Source: Planctomycetota bacterium (GTDB lineage Bacteria; Planctomycetota; UBA1135; UBA2386). Taken from it: a stretch of 34,363 nucleotides of DNA. Shown here in pieces: positions 9,801-16,946 of this stretch. The DNA lies in contig JAEUHP010000291.1 in NCBI GenBank assembly GCA_016795295.1, forward strand, positions 1 through 34,363. Direction: 5' to 3'. A program made the translations under genes and the position numbers. The notes below the pieces were generated by a model that made no database searches, had not been told where the DNA came from, and worked only from the letters and a program-made list of their open reading frames with translations. The first letter of the stretch is position 1. Every line of letters begins with the position of its first letter.

Positions 9801-10301
9801 GTCGCTCAGGTCCTCGGTGTCGTTGATCGGCGCCAAATAGGTCGCTGGGATCGGCGCGGCGAACTCATAGCGCCAGACCCCTTCACCTTCGTAGACCGAC
9901 CGCTCGCGCAGGTCGTCCAGCGGCGCGATCACCCGTTGGTAGTTGTTGGTCGGCCCCGACATCATGATCAGGCCGCCGTCCAGCAGGCCGACGTTCAGGT
10001 AGGTGCCGTCCGTGGTGGTCGCCGAGTAGCGCACCACCGCGCGGTCGCCGGGGAGCAGCGGGCCGCTGCCGCGGGTGCGCACCACTTCCCGAACTTCGAC
10101 GCGCAAGCCTGGCAACTGGTCGTAGGGACCGACCAGACGCGCCGGGTTGCTGCTCGGCGGGTCGGCGCGACGGTCACGGTCGTCGTCGTCGTCGGAGCCC
10201 GAGTTGCAGGCGGCGAAGCCGAGCAGAGCGAAGGCCGAGAGGCACAGGGAACGGATGCGGCGCGAAGGCCTGCTTGATGGGATGTTGGCTGGCAAGGACA
10301 A
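6801..10301 (-). CDS. Decaheme c-type cytochrome lipoprotein, OmcA/MtrC family
   Basis: 1166 residues from a TTG at 10301. This start has GAGGTG 6 bases upstream and gives a basic n-region (RPSRRIR), a hydrophobic stretch and a lipobox-like FAAC. An in-frame ATG at 10496 would add an implausible leader. Exactly ten CXXCH heme sites occur in two groups of five: residues 227, 247, 374, 405 and 434, then 988, 1008, 1091, 1122 and 1147. Each group contains a KIH motif (VHKIHNGLH, LHKIHKG). Heme domains alternate with beta-rich regions (about 45-220 and 460-980), as in the four-domain MtrC/OmcA fold. Family members move electrons across the outer surface to metals, minerals or partner cells. The second beta region is unusually long and contains a repeated SSSTAFTITGTTSG / TSATHFVVAGAVSG unit. 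No MtrA or MtrB partner is encoded in this window. Confidence 0.92.
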   Translation of the reverse strand: MSLPANIPSSRPSRRIRSLCLSAFALLGFAACNSGSDDDDDRDRRADPPSSNPARLVGPYDQLPGLRVEVREVVRTRGSGPLLPGDRAVVRYSATTTDGTYLNVGLLDGGLIMMSGPTNNYQRVIAPLDDLRERSVYEGEGVWRYEFAAPIPATYLAPINDTEDLSDGELTGQNLLQGTYTVGIVLHATYRDREGVEFVDAGNGTADFLIGTGGTIEPRAVVQSDNCNVCHTQLRMHGEIMRDVGLCVLCHTAGAEDGNLAGATPGQTIEFKVMVHKIHNGLHQPSVLGVTTDNSGNRVYPTSSAAIVPLEYADAEGHLRDFSGVNFPLWPNFNIAMPRDAGYSLLSSSDPDGSGPLLSPRGNEDRMRMGVTTCAKCHGDPDGAGPMTAPAQGALHRAQPSRRACGSCHDDIDWQKPYVANGATMPPQDNDSLCKDCHQDVAANQPDPSLKSISVAEAHVHPLVDPAIDAGVVTAVTAVGGGTFGGGNHQVGDPVTMTFTIKDDAGNDLPLSSMDASAGFFYGPSQNRQLVMPYTSTNGMSLNPFDFAGRLVSTSATNKGSMSKLRVGSTAVQEVLTVLFSSSTAFTITGTTSGALGAGTLPAATSTNPAGSSISAIELGAGIAAGAITITFTSATHFVVAGAVSGEGDLPSATSASTRFEVPNFACNVTVGATSFAASNVIRLLVVEADTANPVKFALVVGRTAFAANDRFYYEVMPSAPSYTVNMPMDLAFEFLADSTNTAGQVLPAAANLPVYFGRQSLWEAAESATTTTTTTNVARLGRFVEVAGSAGWANNDVVVIEPLGVLGVREYAAIAPVRSDGRIAAVGDTAVALYFKTPLRYAHTAGATITKVTLTLKLEGTQYSLDSATGVVTAGAAFAANRAMVMSYRSHARFGYQRHSGDAVQATYVPPANDSDDIGQEQGEWNGLPYLAGTYTLDLWFAKNIDLGLQGEVQTYRSTSNAGERDFLFGSASVLEPRTVISTSANCYACHDDVIFHGGGRRGVEACLTCHGISGAEDKGRWDTATSSATGQPTALTPGVAIEFRQMLHKIHKGSGLANAATYAVVGNGGNSSNYGEIHFPATPGGTRQCARCHGNDAWKQPVERTHGSALWPVRTWGVVCGSCHDSVAAQAHLLVNTTGPGNESCAVCHGPGREYAVEKVHLPR

Positions 10302-10466
10302 GGGGCACCTCGGTTCGTTGGGCGGAACGCATGCTGCGTGACCTTGGCGTGACGTGCACTGGGGCACAGTGGGTAGACGGGCGGGTCGAAGGTCCCACCA
10401 CCCAGCCTCCAGGTGGCACACCGAGCGCCCAAGCCCAGCCAGCCCGGAGGCTTCCAGGCAGGCTCG

Positions 10467-10502
10467 CCCCCAATCACCCGCGTTGGCAACCCCCAATCAC
10501 CC
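10467..10502. repeat. Short direct repeat upstream of the cytochrome gene
   Basis: CCCCCAATCACCC occurs twice, at 10467-10479 and 10490-10502, with starts 23 bases apart. This lies in the 237-base gap between the dehydrogenase stop and the cytochrome start. A second, looser pair (CCAGACTCAC) follows at about 10514 and 10533. Spacing of about two helical turns would suit a paired protein-binding site, but no regulator can be named. Nothing else is recognisable in this gap. Confidence 0.4.
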
Positions 10503-10538
10503 CCAGCAGGAGGCCAGACTCACAGTAGGAACCCAGAC

Positions 10539-11405
10539 TCACCAGCGGTAGAAACCCTGCCCACTCTTCTTGCCGAGTTTGCCCTCGGCGACCATGCGCC
10601 GCATCAGTTCGGGCGCCTGGAAGCCCGGATGGCGCAATTCGGTTGCCAAGTAGTCGGCAATCGCCAGGCGCACGTCCAGCCCCACCACGTCCGTCAGCTT
10701 GAGCGGGCCCATCGGGTGGCCGTACCCGAGCACCATCGCCTTGTCGATGTCCTCGGGCTGTGCCACCCCGGCCTCGACCATGCGGATCGCTTCCAGACCG
10801 AGGCACACACCCAGGCGCGAACTGGCGAACCCGGGGCTGTCCATGACCACGATCGGCTCCTTGCCGAGCTGGCGGCCGTAGGCGGCCGCCGCTTCGACGG
10901 TCGCCGGCGCCGTGCCGGTCGTGCGCACCAGCTCCAGCAGCGCCATCAACGGCACCGGGTTGAAGAAGTGCATGCCGATGCAGCGGCCGGGCCCCGCCAC
11001 GCCGGCGAACACCTTCGCCAGCGACAACGACGAGGTGTTGCTGGCCAGGACGCAAGTGGGCGCCACCACTCCGGCGAGTTCGCGGAACAGGCCGTTCTTC
11101 AGCTCCAGCTGCTCGGGCACCGCTTCGACCACCAGATCGGCCGACCGGGCCGCCGCCGCGCGGTCGGTCGCGGTGGTGATGCGCCCGAGCACCAGATCGC
11201 GCTGCTCCGGCGTGGTCTTGCCCTTCTCGACGCCCTTCTGCAGGAAGTCGCGGATCCGGGCCAGGCCCTTCTGCACGAACGGCTCGGTCAGATCCTGCAA
11301 CACCACGCGGGAACCGGCTTGCGCACACACCTGCGCGATGCCGGCACCCATGGTGCCAGCGCCGAGCACGGCGACTTGGGAGAACTGCGGTTGGGTTGGA
11401 GTCAT
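10539..11405 (-). CDS. hbd: 3-hydroxyacyl-CoA (3-hydroxybutyryl-CoA) dehydrogenase
   Basis: 288 residues, the normal length for the single-function enzyme. It oxidises L-3-hydroxyacyl-CoA to 3-oxoacyl-CoA with NAD. The Rossmann motif GAGTMGAG is at residues 15-22, followed by the acidic residue of LQD that binds the NAD ribose. EAVPE (94-98), SNTSS (122-126) and the catalytic HFFNPVP (His146, paired Glu158) are present. The C-terminal dimerisation domain starts near 185 with SPGFASSRLG and contains GPLKLTDVVGLD and the terminal GKKSGQGFYRW. It starts 4 bases after the enoyl-CoA hydratase stop, so the two form an operon catalysing consecutive beta-oxidation (or butyryl-CoA type) steps. No thiolase or acyl-CoA dehydrogenase is in the window. 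Confidence 0.94.
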   Translation of the reverse strand: MTPTQPQFSQVAVLGAGTMGAGIAQVCAQAGSRVVLQDLTEPFVQKGLARIRDFLQKGVEKGKTTPEQRDLVLGRITTATDRAAAARSADLVVEAVPEQLELKNGLFRELAGVVAPTCVLASNTSSLSLAKVFAGVAGPGRCIGMHFFNPVPLMALLELVRTTGTAPATVEAAAAYGRQLGKEPIVVMDSPGFASSRLGVCLGLEAIRMVEAGVAQPEDIDKAMVLGYGHPMGPLKLTDVVGLDVRLAIADYLATELRHPGFQAPELMRRMVAEGKLGKKSGQGFYRW

Positions 11406-11409
11406 GGGC

Positions 11410-12177
11410 TCAGCTCTTCTTCTGCTTGCTCAGGAACGCGTCCATGCGCGCCTGCTTGTCGTCACTGTCGAACAGCACCGCTTGCACGCTGCTCTCGAAG
11501 GCCAGCGCGTTCTCCTGGCCGGGCCGCGACAACGCATTCAGGGCCCGTTTGGCCCCGCGCACCGCGAGGCGCCCGTTCTTGGCGATCTCGGCGGCCAAGG
11601 CCAGCGCGCGGTCGACCACTTCGGCGTCCGGCACCACCAGATTGGCGAGGCCGATGCGCAACGCTTCGTCGGCGTCGACCATCCGGCCGGTGTAGATCAG
11701 TTCGCGCGCACGGCCGAGTCCCACCAGGCGCGGCAGGCGGTAGGTGCCGCCGGCGGCCGGGATGATGCCGAGTTTGACTTCGGGCTGGCCGAGCTTGGCC
11801 GAACTGCCGAGCACGCGCAGATCGCACGCGATCGCCAGTTCGCAGCCGCCGCCGAGCGCGTAGCCGCGCACCGCGGCGATCACCGGGGCGGGGAACTCTT
11901 CGAGGCGCTGGAAGATGGTGCTGTTGATCGCTTGCAGCGCGTCGCGGGAGGTGCGTTCGCGCAGCTGTGCGATGTCGGCACCCGCGGCGAACGCCTGGTC
12001 GCCGGCGCCGGTCAGCACCAGTGCGGCGACGCTCTCGTCGGCCCAGAACTGGTCGAGCACGCGGTGCAGGCCGTCGACCATCTGGCGGTCGATCGCGTTG
12101 CGCCGTTCGGGCGCGTTCAGGGTGACGAGCACGGCATCGGCGCGGCGCTCGACGAGGATGCGGTCGGATTCGGCCAT
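11410..12177 (-). CDS. Enoyl-CoA hydratase (crotonase family)
   Basis: 255 residues from the ATG at 12177. The frame stays open to 12297, but the upstream part is arginine-rich and lacks family features. It hydrates trans-2-enoyl-CoA to 3-hydroxyacyl-CoA. The family signature is clear: NAPERRNAID (21-30), the oxyanion-hole segment FAAGADI (63-69), GYALGGGCELAIACD with Glu113, and QPEVKLGIIPAAGGTYRLPR with Glu133. Both catalytic glutamates are present, favouring a true hydratase over an isomerase. The adjacent dehydrogenase, 4 bases downstream, uses its product. The upstream region has an AAGATC box 10 bases before the ATG and the 13-base motif also found before aas. Confidence 0.92.
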   Translation of the reverse strand: MAESDRILVERRADAVLVTLNAPERRNAIDRQMVDGLHRVLDQFWADESVAALVLTGAGDQAFAAGADIAQLRERTSRDALQAINSTIFQRLEEFPAPVIAAVRGYALGGGCELAIACDLRVLGSSAKLGQPEVKLGIIPAAGGTYRLPRLVGLGRARELIYTGRMVDADEALRIGLANLVVPDAEVVDRALALAAEIAKNGRLAVRGAKRALNALSRPGQENALAFESSVQAVLFDSDDKQARMDAFLSKQKKS

Positions 12178-12187
12178 CGGGGCCGCG

Positions 12188-12201
12188 GATCTTGCCGCGG
12201 C
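12188..12201 (-). promoter_or_regulatory. Putative promoter / shared 13-base motif upstream of enoyl-CoA hydratase
   Basis: GCCGCGGCAAGAT (12201-12189, minus strand) is identical to the sequence at 3408-3396 upstream of the aas gene. It lies 12 bases before the ATG here and 13 bases before it there. The 3' part could serve as a -10 element and the palindromic GCCGCGGC as an operator, but neither role is demonstrated. Confidence 0.35.
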
Positions 12202-12259
12202 GCGCGGTTGGTGTCGACTACTCCCGTATTCCAATCGCCACGGCCCGGCCCGCACGCCG

Positions 12260-14566
12260 TCAGTGCGCCGCCACTTCGAAGCGCCGCGCCGCCTCACTCC
12301 ACCGCAAGTGCTCCCCGACCGCCGCCCACCACGCGCGCGCCCGGGCCGGCTGGGTCACCAAACCGTGTTCCGGCTGCGCCCACACGTCGAACCCGGTCAG
12401 CTCCCGCAGCGCACTCGCCGCGCTGTTGCGCCGGCAGCAATTGGTCTCGAGCTCCGTGAGCAGCCACGGCACCAGCTCGAGCGAACGCCCCCCGGTCTGC
12501 ACCGGCGTGCTCGCATCGTCGAACCACCCGTACACGTGCCGCGTGCGCAGCGTGTCGACCGCGAGCCGCGCCGCGTGGTCCCCGGCCAACATCCGTTCGC
12601 CGACCACGGCCAACTGGTCGGCCCCTGGTGTGTCGCGCACCCGCCCCAGCAGTTCGCGCACCCGGTCGTCGTCGATCTGGCCGAAGCCCCAGACCCGCAC
12701 CTTGGCCAGATCGCCCCCGCCGTAGAACTCGACCATCGCATCGATGGCCTCGCCTTCGGCCGTGGCATCCCGCCACGCCGCCAGGCGGTCGCGCACCCGC
12801 GGCTCCTCGCGCCGCGCCTGCAGTTCCTCGGCCCAGCGCTGCGCCACTTCGTGCGGCACGCCCTGCAGGGCCGCCACCGCGGCCAGCGCCGCGAACGCCG
12901 CCTGGCCCGCATCGCTGGTTCCGGCCGGCCACTGCTCGGCCAGGTGCGCCGCGAGCCACGCGGCGACCGGCTGCGCCTTGCCGATGCGCAGCAGCAACGC
13001 CAGATCGCCGGCATGGTGCTGCTGCCAGTGCGCCAGCAGTTCGTCGGCGAGCTGGGTGTCGCCGACCCGCAGCAGCCACTCGCGCGCCGGCCCGTGCACG
13101 GCGGGAGCCTCAGCCGTCGCCCACTCGCGCAGACGCTCGTGCCAGTCCACCGACACTTCGAGCACCGGGAACGCGCAGTTCGCCAAGTTCTGCGGCGTGA
13201 CCGACAGCCAGTAGAGTTCGAGCAGCCGCGGCGAACGCGCCCAGGGGAAGTCGACCACCAGCCGGTGCAAACGGGCGTGGTCGAGCTGCGCCCCAAAGGC
13301 ATCGATGGCGAGGCGCAGCCGCGCCGGCAGCTGTGGCGCCGGCCGCAGCGGCAGCGCCAACGCGTCCGCGGCCGCGGCCAGACGCTCGATGGCGGCGAGC
13401 CCCGCTTCGGCGTCGACGCCGAACGCCACTGCCGCCCACTGCAGGAACGTCGCGTCGAAATCGAACTCCAGGGCCACCGCCAAGGCCTCGCTGTCGGTGG
13501 CCGCAAGGGCGCGCAGCGCCGGCCAGTCGTGCCGCGCCGCGCACACCAACGCCGCAGGCGGATCCGCAGCCACCGACTCGAGCCGCTGCTGCAGAAACGC
13601 ATCGGCCGGCATGCGCGCCATGGTGCGCAGCGCCAGGCACACACCATCGCGGCGTCCGCAGTCGAGCAAAGCGTTCAGCAGCAGGCGATCTTCGGCGGCG
13701 GGCCGTTCGTCTTCGGCCCAGCGGCACAGGAACGGCCCGAACACGGCCCCCTTGACACCCTCCTCTTTGGGCCTCGGCAAGTCGAGGAACGCCCGCTCCA
13801 GAGCTGCGCGGAGCAACGGCGACCAACCAGGGCGGGCCGGCGGCAACTGCACCGACCGCGGGGCGAACGGCAGCTGCTTGGCGCGTTCGTCCTGGAACTC
13901 CAGCACGTCGCCGTCGGGCCCCGGCCACGCCAGCAGGGCGCGGGCGATGCGTTCGCGGTGCTGGTCGCTGTAGGTGGCCACGGTCGCGAGGTTGCTCCAG
14001 GCATTGCGGCGCAGCACCGGATCGTCGCGCTGGGTGAGTTCGCACAGCGCCGGCACGTGTTCGGGCCGCAGGCAGCGGTGCATGTCGGTTTGGAAACCGA
14101 AGCGGATCTCGGCGCGCCAGCAGTCCTGCACCGCCAGCACACGGGCCACGTCTGCCGAGGACGCCATGCGCCGGAACTGGTCCCAGTCGTAGGCGGCTTC
14201 TTCGTCCCACAGATGCGGCCACACCACGGCGAGCCAGCGATCGGCGGCGGGCAGGTCGAGCTGCTCGCGCGGCAGCAGGCAGGCGGCGGCGTAGGCGACG
14301 GCCGGGTCCTCGTGCCACAGGGCCGCGTGCAGGAAGAGCGTCCACGGCCGGTCCCACTGGCCACGCTCCGGCAGCCACGCAGGAGGCTTGTCCCCGCGGG
14401 GCAGCCGGTGCCAGGCAGCCAACACCGCGAACGGCTCGCCGCCGAGACGTTCGGTCAGGATCTGGCGGGCGTCGGCGGGGAGGTCGTTCGGCGTGCGCGG
14501 CAGCTGTGCGGACAGGGACACCGACAGCAGGCCGATGAAGACGGCGGTGCGCAGCAACGAGTGCAT
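12260..14566 (-). CDS. Large exported alpha-helical protein of unknown function
   Basis: 768 residues from the ATG at 14566, chosen because it yields a classical signal peptide (MHSLLRTAVFIGLLSVSLSA, cleavage near residue 20) rather than the open extension to 14626. The mature protein is rich in Ala, Leu, Trp and Arg. It is built from short amphipathic helices with recurring HxDPAVAYAAACLL and RDDPVLRRNAWSNLA patterns, reminiscent of HEAT/ARM-like helical repeats. No catalytic motif was recognised. It is followed after 82 bases by the hydratase gene on the same strand. That gap contains the hydratase's own putative promoter, so it need not be in the same operon. It is divergent from the kynurenine operon. 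Confidence 0.78.
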   Translation of the reverse strand: MHSLLRTAVFIGLLSVSLSAQLPRTPNDLPADARQILTERLGGEPFAVLAAWHRLPRGDKPPAWLPERGQWDRPWTLFLHAALWHEDPAVAYAAACLLPREQLDLPAADRWLAVVWPHLWDEEAAYDWDQFRRMASSADVARVLAVQDCWRAEIRFGFQTDMHRCLRPEHVPALCELTQRDDPVLRRNAWSNLATVATYSDQHRERIARALLAWPGPDGDVLEFQDERAKQLPFAPRSVQLPPARPGWSPLLRAALERAFLDLPRPKEEGVKGAVFGPFLCRWAEDERPAAEDRLLLNALLDCGRRDGVCLALRTMARMPADAFLQQRLESVAADPPAALVCAARHDWPALRALAATDSEALAVALEFDFDATFLQWAAVAFGVDAEAGLAAIERLAAAADALALPLRPAPQLPARLRLAIDAFGAQLDHARLHRLVVDFPWARSPRLLELYWLSVTPQNLANCAFPVLEVSVDWHERLREWATAEAPAVHGPAREWLLRVGDTQLADELLAHWQQHHAGDLALLLRIGKAQPVAAWLAAHLAEQWPAGTSDAGQAAFAALAAVAALQGVPHEVAQRWAEELQARREEPRVRDRLAAWRDATAEGEAIDAMVEFYGGGDLAKVRVWGFGQIDDDRVRELLGRVRDTPGADQLAVVGERMLAGDHAARLAVDTLRTRHVYGWFDDASTPVQTGGRSLELVPWLLTELETNCCRRNSAASALRELTGFDVWAQPEHGLVTQPARARAWWAAVGEHLRWSEAARRFEVAAH

Positions 14567-14654
14567 GGTGGACAAGGTAACCGACTCTGGGTCGCGTGCG
14601 CAGGACCTCGCCTCCCACCCCAGCAAACCCGGTGCACCCCCGTCCCAGCCCGGG

Positions 14655-14660
14655 TAGAAC
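14655..14660 (+). promoter_or_regulatory. Putative -10 element of the kynurenine operon
   Basis: TAGAAC ends 10 bases before the kynU ATG at 14671, with no Shine-Dalgarno sequence between. This matches the spacing seen before other genes here. It lies within the 104-base divergent gap shared with the exported helical protein gene. No convincing -35 box was found. Confidence 0.3.
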
Positions 14661-14670
14661 GACGCCCCCG

Positions 14671-15870
14671 ATGGACGCCTCCGACCCCCTGCTCGCCCAC
14701 CGCGACCGCTTCCCGATCACGGCCACGAGCAACTACCTGATCAACAACTCGCTGGGCGCCATGCCCGCCGCCGCGCGCACCAGCGTGCAGCAGTTCCTCG
14801 ACGCCTGGGCCACCCGCGGCGTGCGCGCCTGGGGCGATGGCTGGTGGTCCTTGCAAGAACAGGTCGCCGACCAGATCGCCGGCGTGCTCGGCGTGGCGAA
14901 GGGCACCGTCTCGATGCACCAGAACATCGCCGTCGCCCAGGAGATGATCCTGTCCTGCTTCCGCTTCGACGGCCGCCGCAACAAGCTCGTCTACCTCGAC
15001 CGCAATTTCCCCAGCGACCAATACATCTACGAAGCCCGCCAGGCCCACGGCGCGCGCCTGGTGCGCATTCCCGCAGCGGCCGACGGCATCTCGACCGACG
15101 TCCAGCAGGTGGTCGACGCGATCGACGCCGAGACCCTGATCGTGGCGATCGACCACGTGATGTTCCGCAGCGCCGCGATCCTCGACCCGCGGCCGATCGT
15201 GCAGCGCGCCCGCGAGATGGGCGCGTTCGTGGTGCTCGACACCTTCCATTCGGTGGGCATCCTGCCGCTCGAACTGGCCAAATGGGGCGTGCACGCCGCG
15301 GTCGGTGGCGCCCTGAAGTGGCTGTGCGGCGGCCCCGGCAACTGCTTCCTCTACGTCGATCCCGTCGAAACGCGGCACTTGACCCCGGCCTTCACCGGCT
15401 GGGCCGCGCACAAGCAGCCGTTCTTGTTCTCGCCCGAGGGCCAGGACTACCGCGACGACGGCGGCCGCTTCCACACCGGCACGCCGAACGTGCCGGCGCT
15501 GTGTGCGGGCCGGGCCGGCATCACCGCGGTGGCCGAAGTCGGCCTGCCGGCGATCCGGCAGAAGAGCCAGCGCCTCACCACGCTGCTGGTCGAACTCGCC
15601 GACCGGGCCGGGCTGCCGATCCGTTCGCCGCGGTCGGCCGACCAACGCGGTGGCCACGTGGCCCTCGACGTGCCGCACGGTTACGCAGTGTGCCAAGCAC
15701 TCGCCGCGCGCGAGATCGTGGTCGACTTCCGCCCCGACGCCGGCCTGCGCGTGGCACCGCACTTCTACAACAGCGAAGCCGAGGTGCGCGCCGCGGTGCA
15801 GGCGATCCGCGAGATCCTCGAACACCGCGAGTACGAGCGCTTCCTGCAAGGGCCGCGCAAACCGGGCTGA
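14671..15870 (+). CDS. kynU: Kynureninase (PLP-dependent, aminotransferase class V fold)
   Basis: 399 residues, matching the usual length of about 400. Kynureninase cleaves L-kynurenine to anthranilate and alanine in tryptophan breakdown. The PLP-binding lysine is Lys216 in GGALKWLCGGPGNCFLYV, a close match to the kynureninase SYKYLNGGPG segment. Other family marks are YLDRNFPSDQYIY (108-120) and the cofactor-contacting VLDTFHSVG (Asp190, His193). The ATG at 14671 is preferred over upstream in-frame codons because the family starts shortly before the PITATSNYLINNSLG segment. A kynurenine formamidase gene follows 6 bases later, which strongly supports this name over a generic class V enzyme. 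Tryptophan dioxygenase (kynA) is not in the window. Confidence 0.87.
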   Translation: MDASDPLLAHRDRFPITATSNYLINNSLGAMPAAARTSVQQFLDAWATRGVRAWGDGWWSLQEQVADQIAGVLGVAKGTVSMHQNIAVAQEMILSCFRFDGRRNKLVYLDRNFPSDQYIYEARQAHGARLVRIPAAADGISTDVQQVVDAIDAETLIVAIDHVMFRSAAILDPRPIVQRAREMGAFVVLDTFHSVGILPLELAKWGVHAAVGGALKWLCGGPGNCFLYVDPVETRHLTPAFTGWAAHKQPFLFSPEGQDYRDDGGRFHTGTPNVPALCAGRAGITAVAEVGLPAIRQKSQRLTTLLVELADRAGLPIRSPRSADQRGGHVALDVPHGYAVCQALAAREIVVDFRPDAGLRVAPHFYNSEAEVRAAVQAIREILEHREYERFLQGPRKPG

Positions 15871-15876
15871 ACCACC

Positions 15877-16545
15877 ATGCGCATCTGGGACATCAGCGAA
15901 CCGATCGAACCCGCCACCGCGCCGTTCCCCGGCGACACGCCGTTCGCGCAGGAGTGGGTGCTGCGCCAGGAACGCGGCGGCTCGTGCAACGTCAGCACCA
16001 TCCGCATGTCGGTGCACGTCGGCACCCACACCGACGCGCCGCTGCACTTCGATCTGGCCGGCCCCGACATCGCCGCGGTCGATCTGCGCCGCTACCTCGG
16101 CCGCTGCCGCGTGCTCGAGGTGCGCGGCGAGGGCACCCCGCCGCAGATCCCCGCCGCGGCGCTGCGCCCGGAGCTGCTGGCCGGCGCCGAACGCATCCTG
16201 TTCCGCACCCGCGAGCACCACGACCACCGAATCTGGCGCGACGATTTCACCGCGCTCGGACCCGAAGCGGCCGCGGTGCTGGCGCAGGCCGGCATCGTGC
16301 TGGTCGGCATCGACACACCGAGCATGGACCACGCCGCGAGCAAGGCACTCGACGGCCACCACACGCTGTTCCACGGCGGCGTGGCGATCCTCGAGAACCT
16401 CGACCTCACCGGCGTACCAACCGGCGACTACGAACTGATCGCGCTGCCGCTGCGCATCGTCGGCGGCGACAGCAGTCCGGTGCGCGCGATCCTGCGCGAA
16501 CTGCCGAGCGGAGCCAGCCCACTGCCAACGCGCACCCCCTCATGA
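15877..16545 (+). CDS. kynB: Kynurenine formamidase (cyclase family)
   Basis: 222 residues. It hydrolyses N-formylkynurenine to kynurenine and formate, the step before kynureninase. The metal-binding signature HVGTHTDAPLHF is at residues 47-58 (His47, His51, Asp53, His57), preceded by the substrate-pocket segment PFPGDTPF (16-23). GIDTPSMDHAASK followed by GHH is the characteristic second motif of KynB-type enzymes. Bacterial KynB is usually 205-215 residues; the extra length is a proline-rich tail (SGASPLPTRTPS). It sits 6 bases after kynU, and its stop overlaps the next start as ATGA. Confidence 0.9.
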   Translation: MRIWDISEPIEPATAPFPGDTPFAQEWVLRQERGGSCNVSTIRMSVHVGTHTDAPLHFDLAGPDIAAVDLRRYLGRCRVLEVRGEGTPPQIPAAALRPELLAGAERILFRTREHHDHRIWRDDFTALGPEAAAVLAQAGIVLVGIDTPSMDHAASKALDGHHTLFHGGVAILENLDLTGVPTGDYELIALPLRIVGGDSSPVRAILRELPSGASPLPTRTPS

Positions 16546-16946
16546 GCAAACGCCCGATCAACCCCGCCGACCTCGCCCCGCCGGTCGGCTTCGCCCATGC
16601 GTACCTGGTCGAACACGGCCCGCAGCGCACGCTGTACCTGGCTGGCCAGTGTGGCTACGACCCGAGCGGAAAGGTCGCCCACCCCGGCGATCTGGTCGGC
16701 CAGCTCGACCAAGCGCTGGCCAACATCGGCTGCATCCTGCGCGATGCCGGGATGGCCTTCGCCGACGTGGTGCAGCTGAACTTCTACGTGACCAACCGCG
16801 ACGACTACGCCCACGCGCGCAAGGCGTTCGGCCAGATCTGGCGCAAACACTGCGGCAAGCACTATCCGGGCATGGCGATGTTCGAAGTGGTGTCGCTGTT
16901 CGACCCCGCGGCGCGCATCGAGATCCAGGGCATCGCCGCACAATGA
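16542..16946 (+). CDS. RidA/YjgF-fold protein, non-canonical active site
   Basis: 134 residues starting at an ATG that overlaps the kynB stop. The fold is recognisable from TLYLAGQCGYDPSGKV, QLDQALANIGCILRDAGM and VVQLNFYVTNRDDY. Classical RidA hydrolyses reactive enamines and imines released by PLP enzymes and depends on an arginine in a VARLP motif. Here the aligned segment reads EVVSLFDPAARIEIQ, so serine replaces that arginine and glutamine replaces the usual glutamate nearby. It is therefore unlikely to be a standard RidA. Since 2-aminomuconate deaminases of kynurenine-linked pathways share this fold, a role in the same catabolic route is possible. This is inferred from context. Confidence 0.85.
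   Translation: MSKRPINPADLAPPVGFAHAYLVEHGPQRTLYLAGQCGYDPSGKVAHPGDLVGQLDQALANIGCILRDAGMAFADVVQLNFYVTNRDDYAHARKAFGQIWRKHCGKHYPGMAMFEVVSLFDPAARIEIQGIAAQ

Noticed and set aside
6813..10277. A 1154-codon plus-strand open frame.
   Set aside because: It is antisense to the decaheme cytochrome, whose ten heme motifs prove the minus strand is coding.
14455..16946. Long frames on both strands across the kynurenine genes.
   Set aside because: kynU and kynB show clear catalytic motifs in their own frames. The alternatives are Arg- or His-rich shadows.
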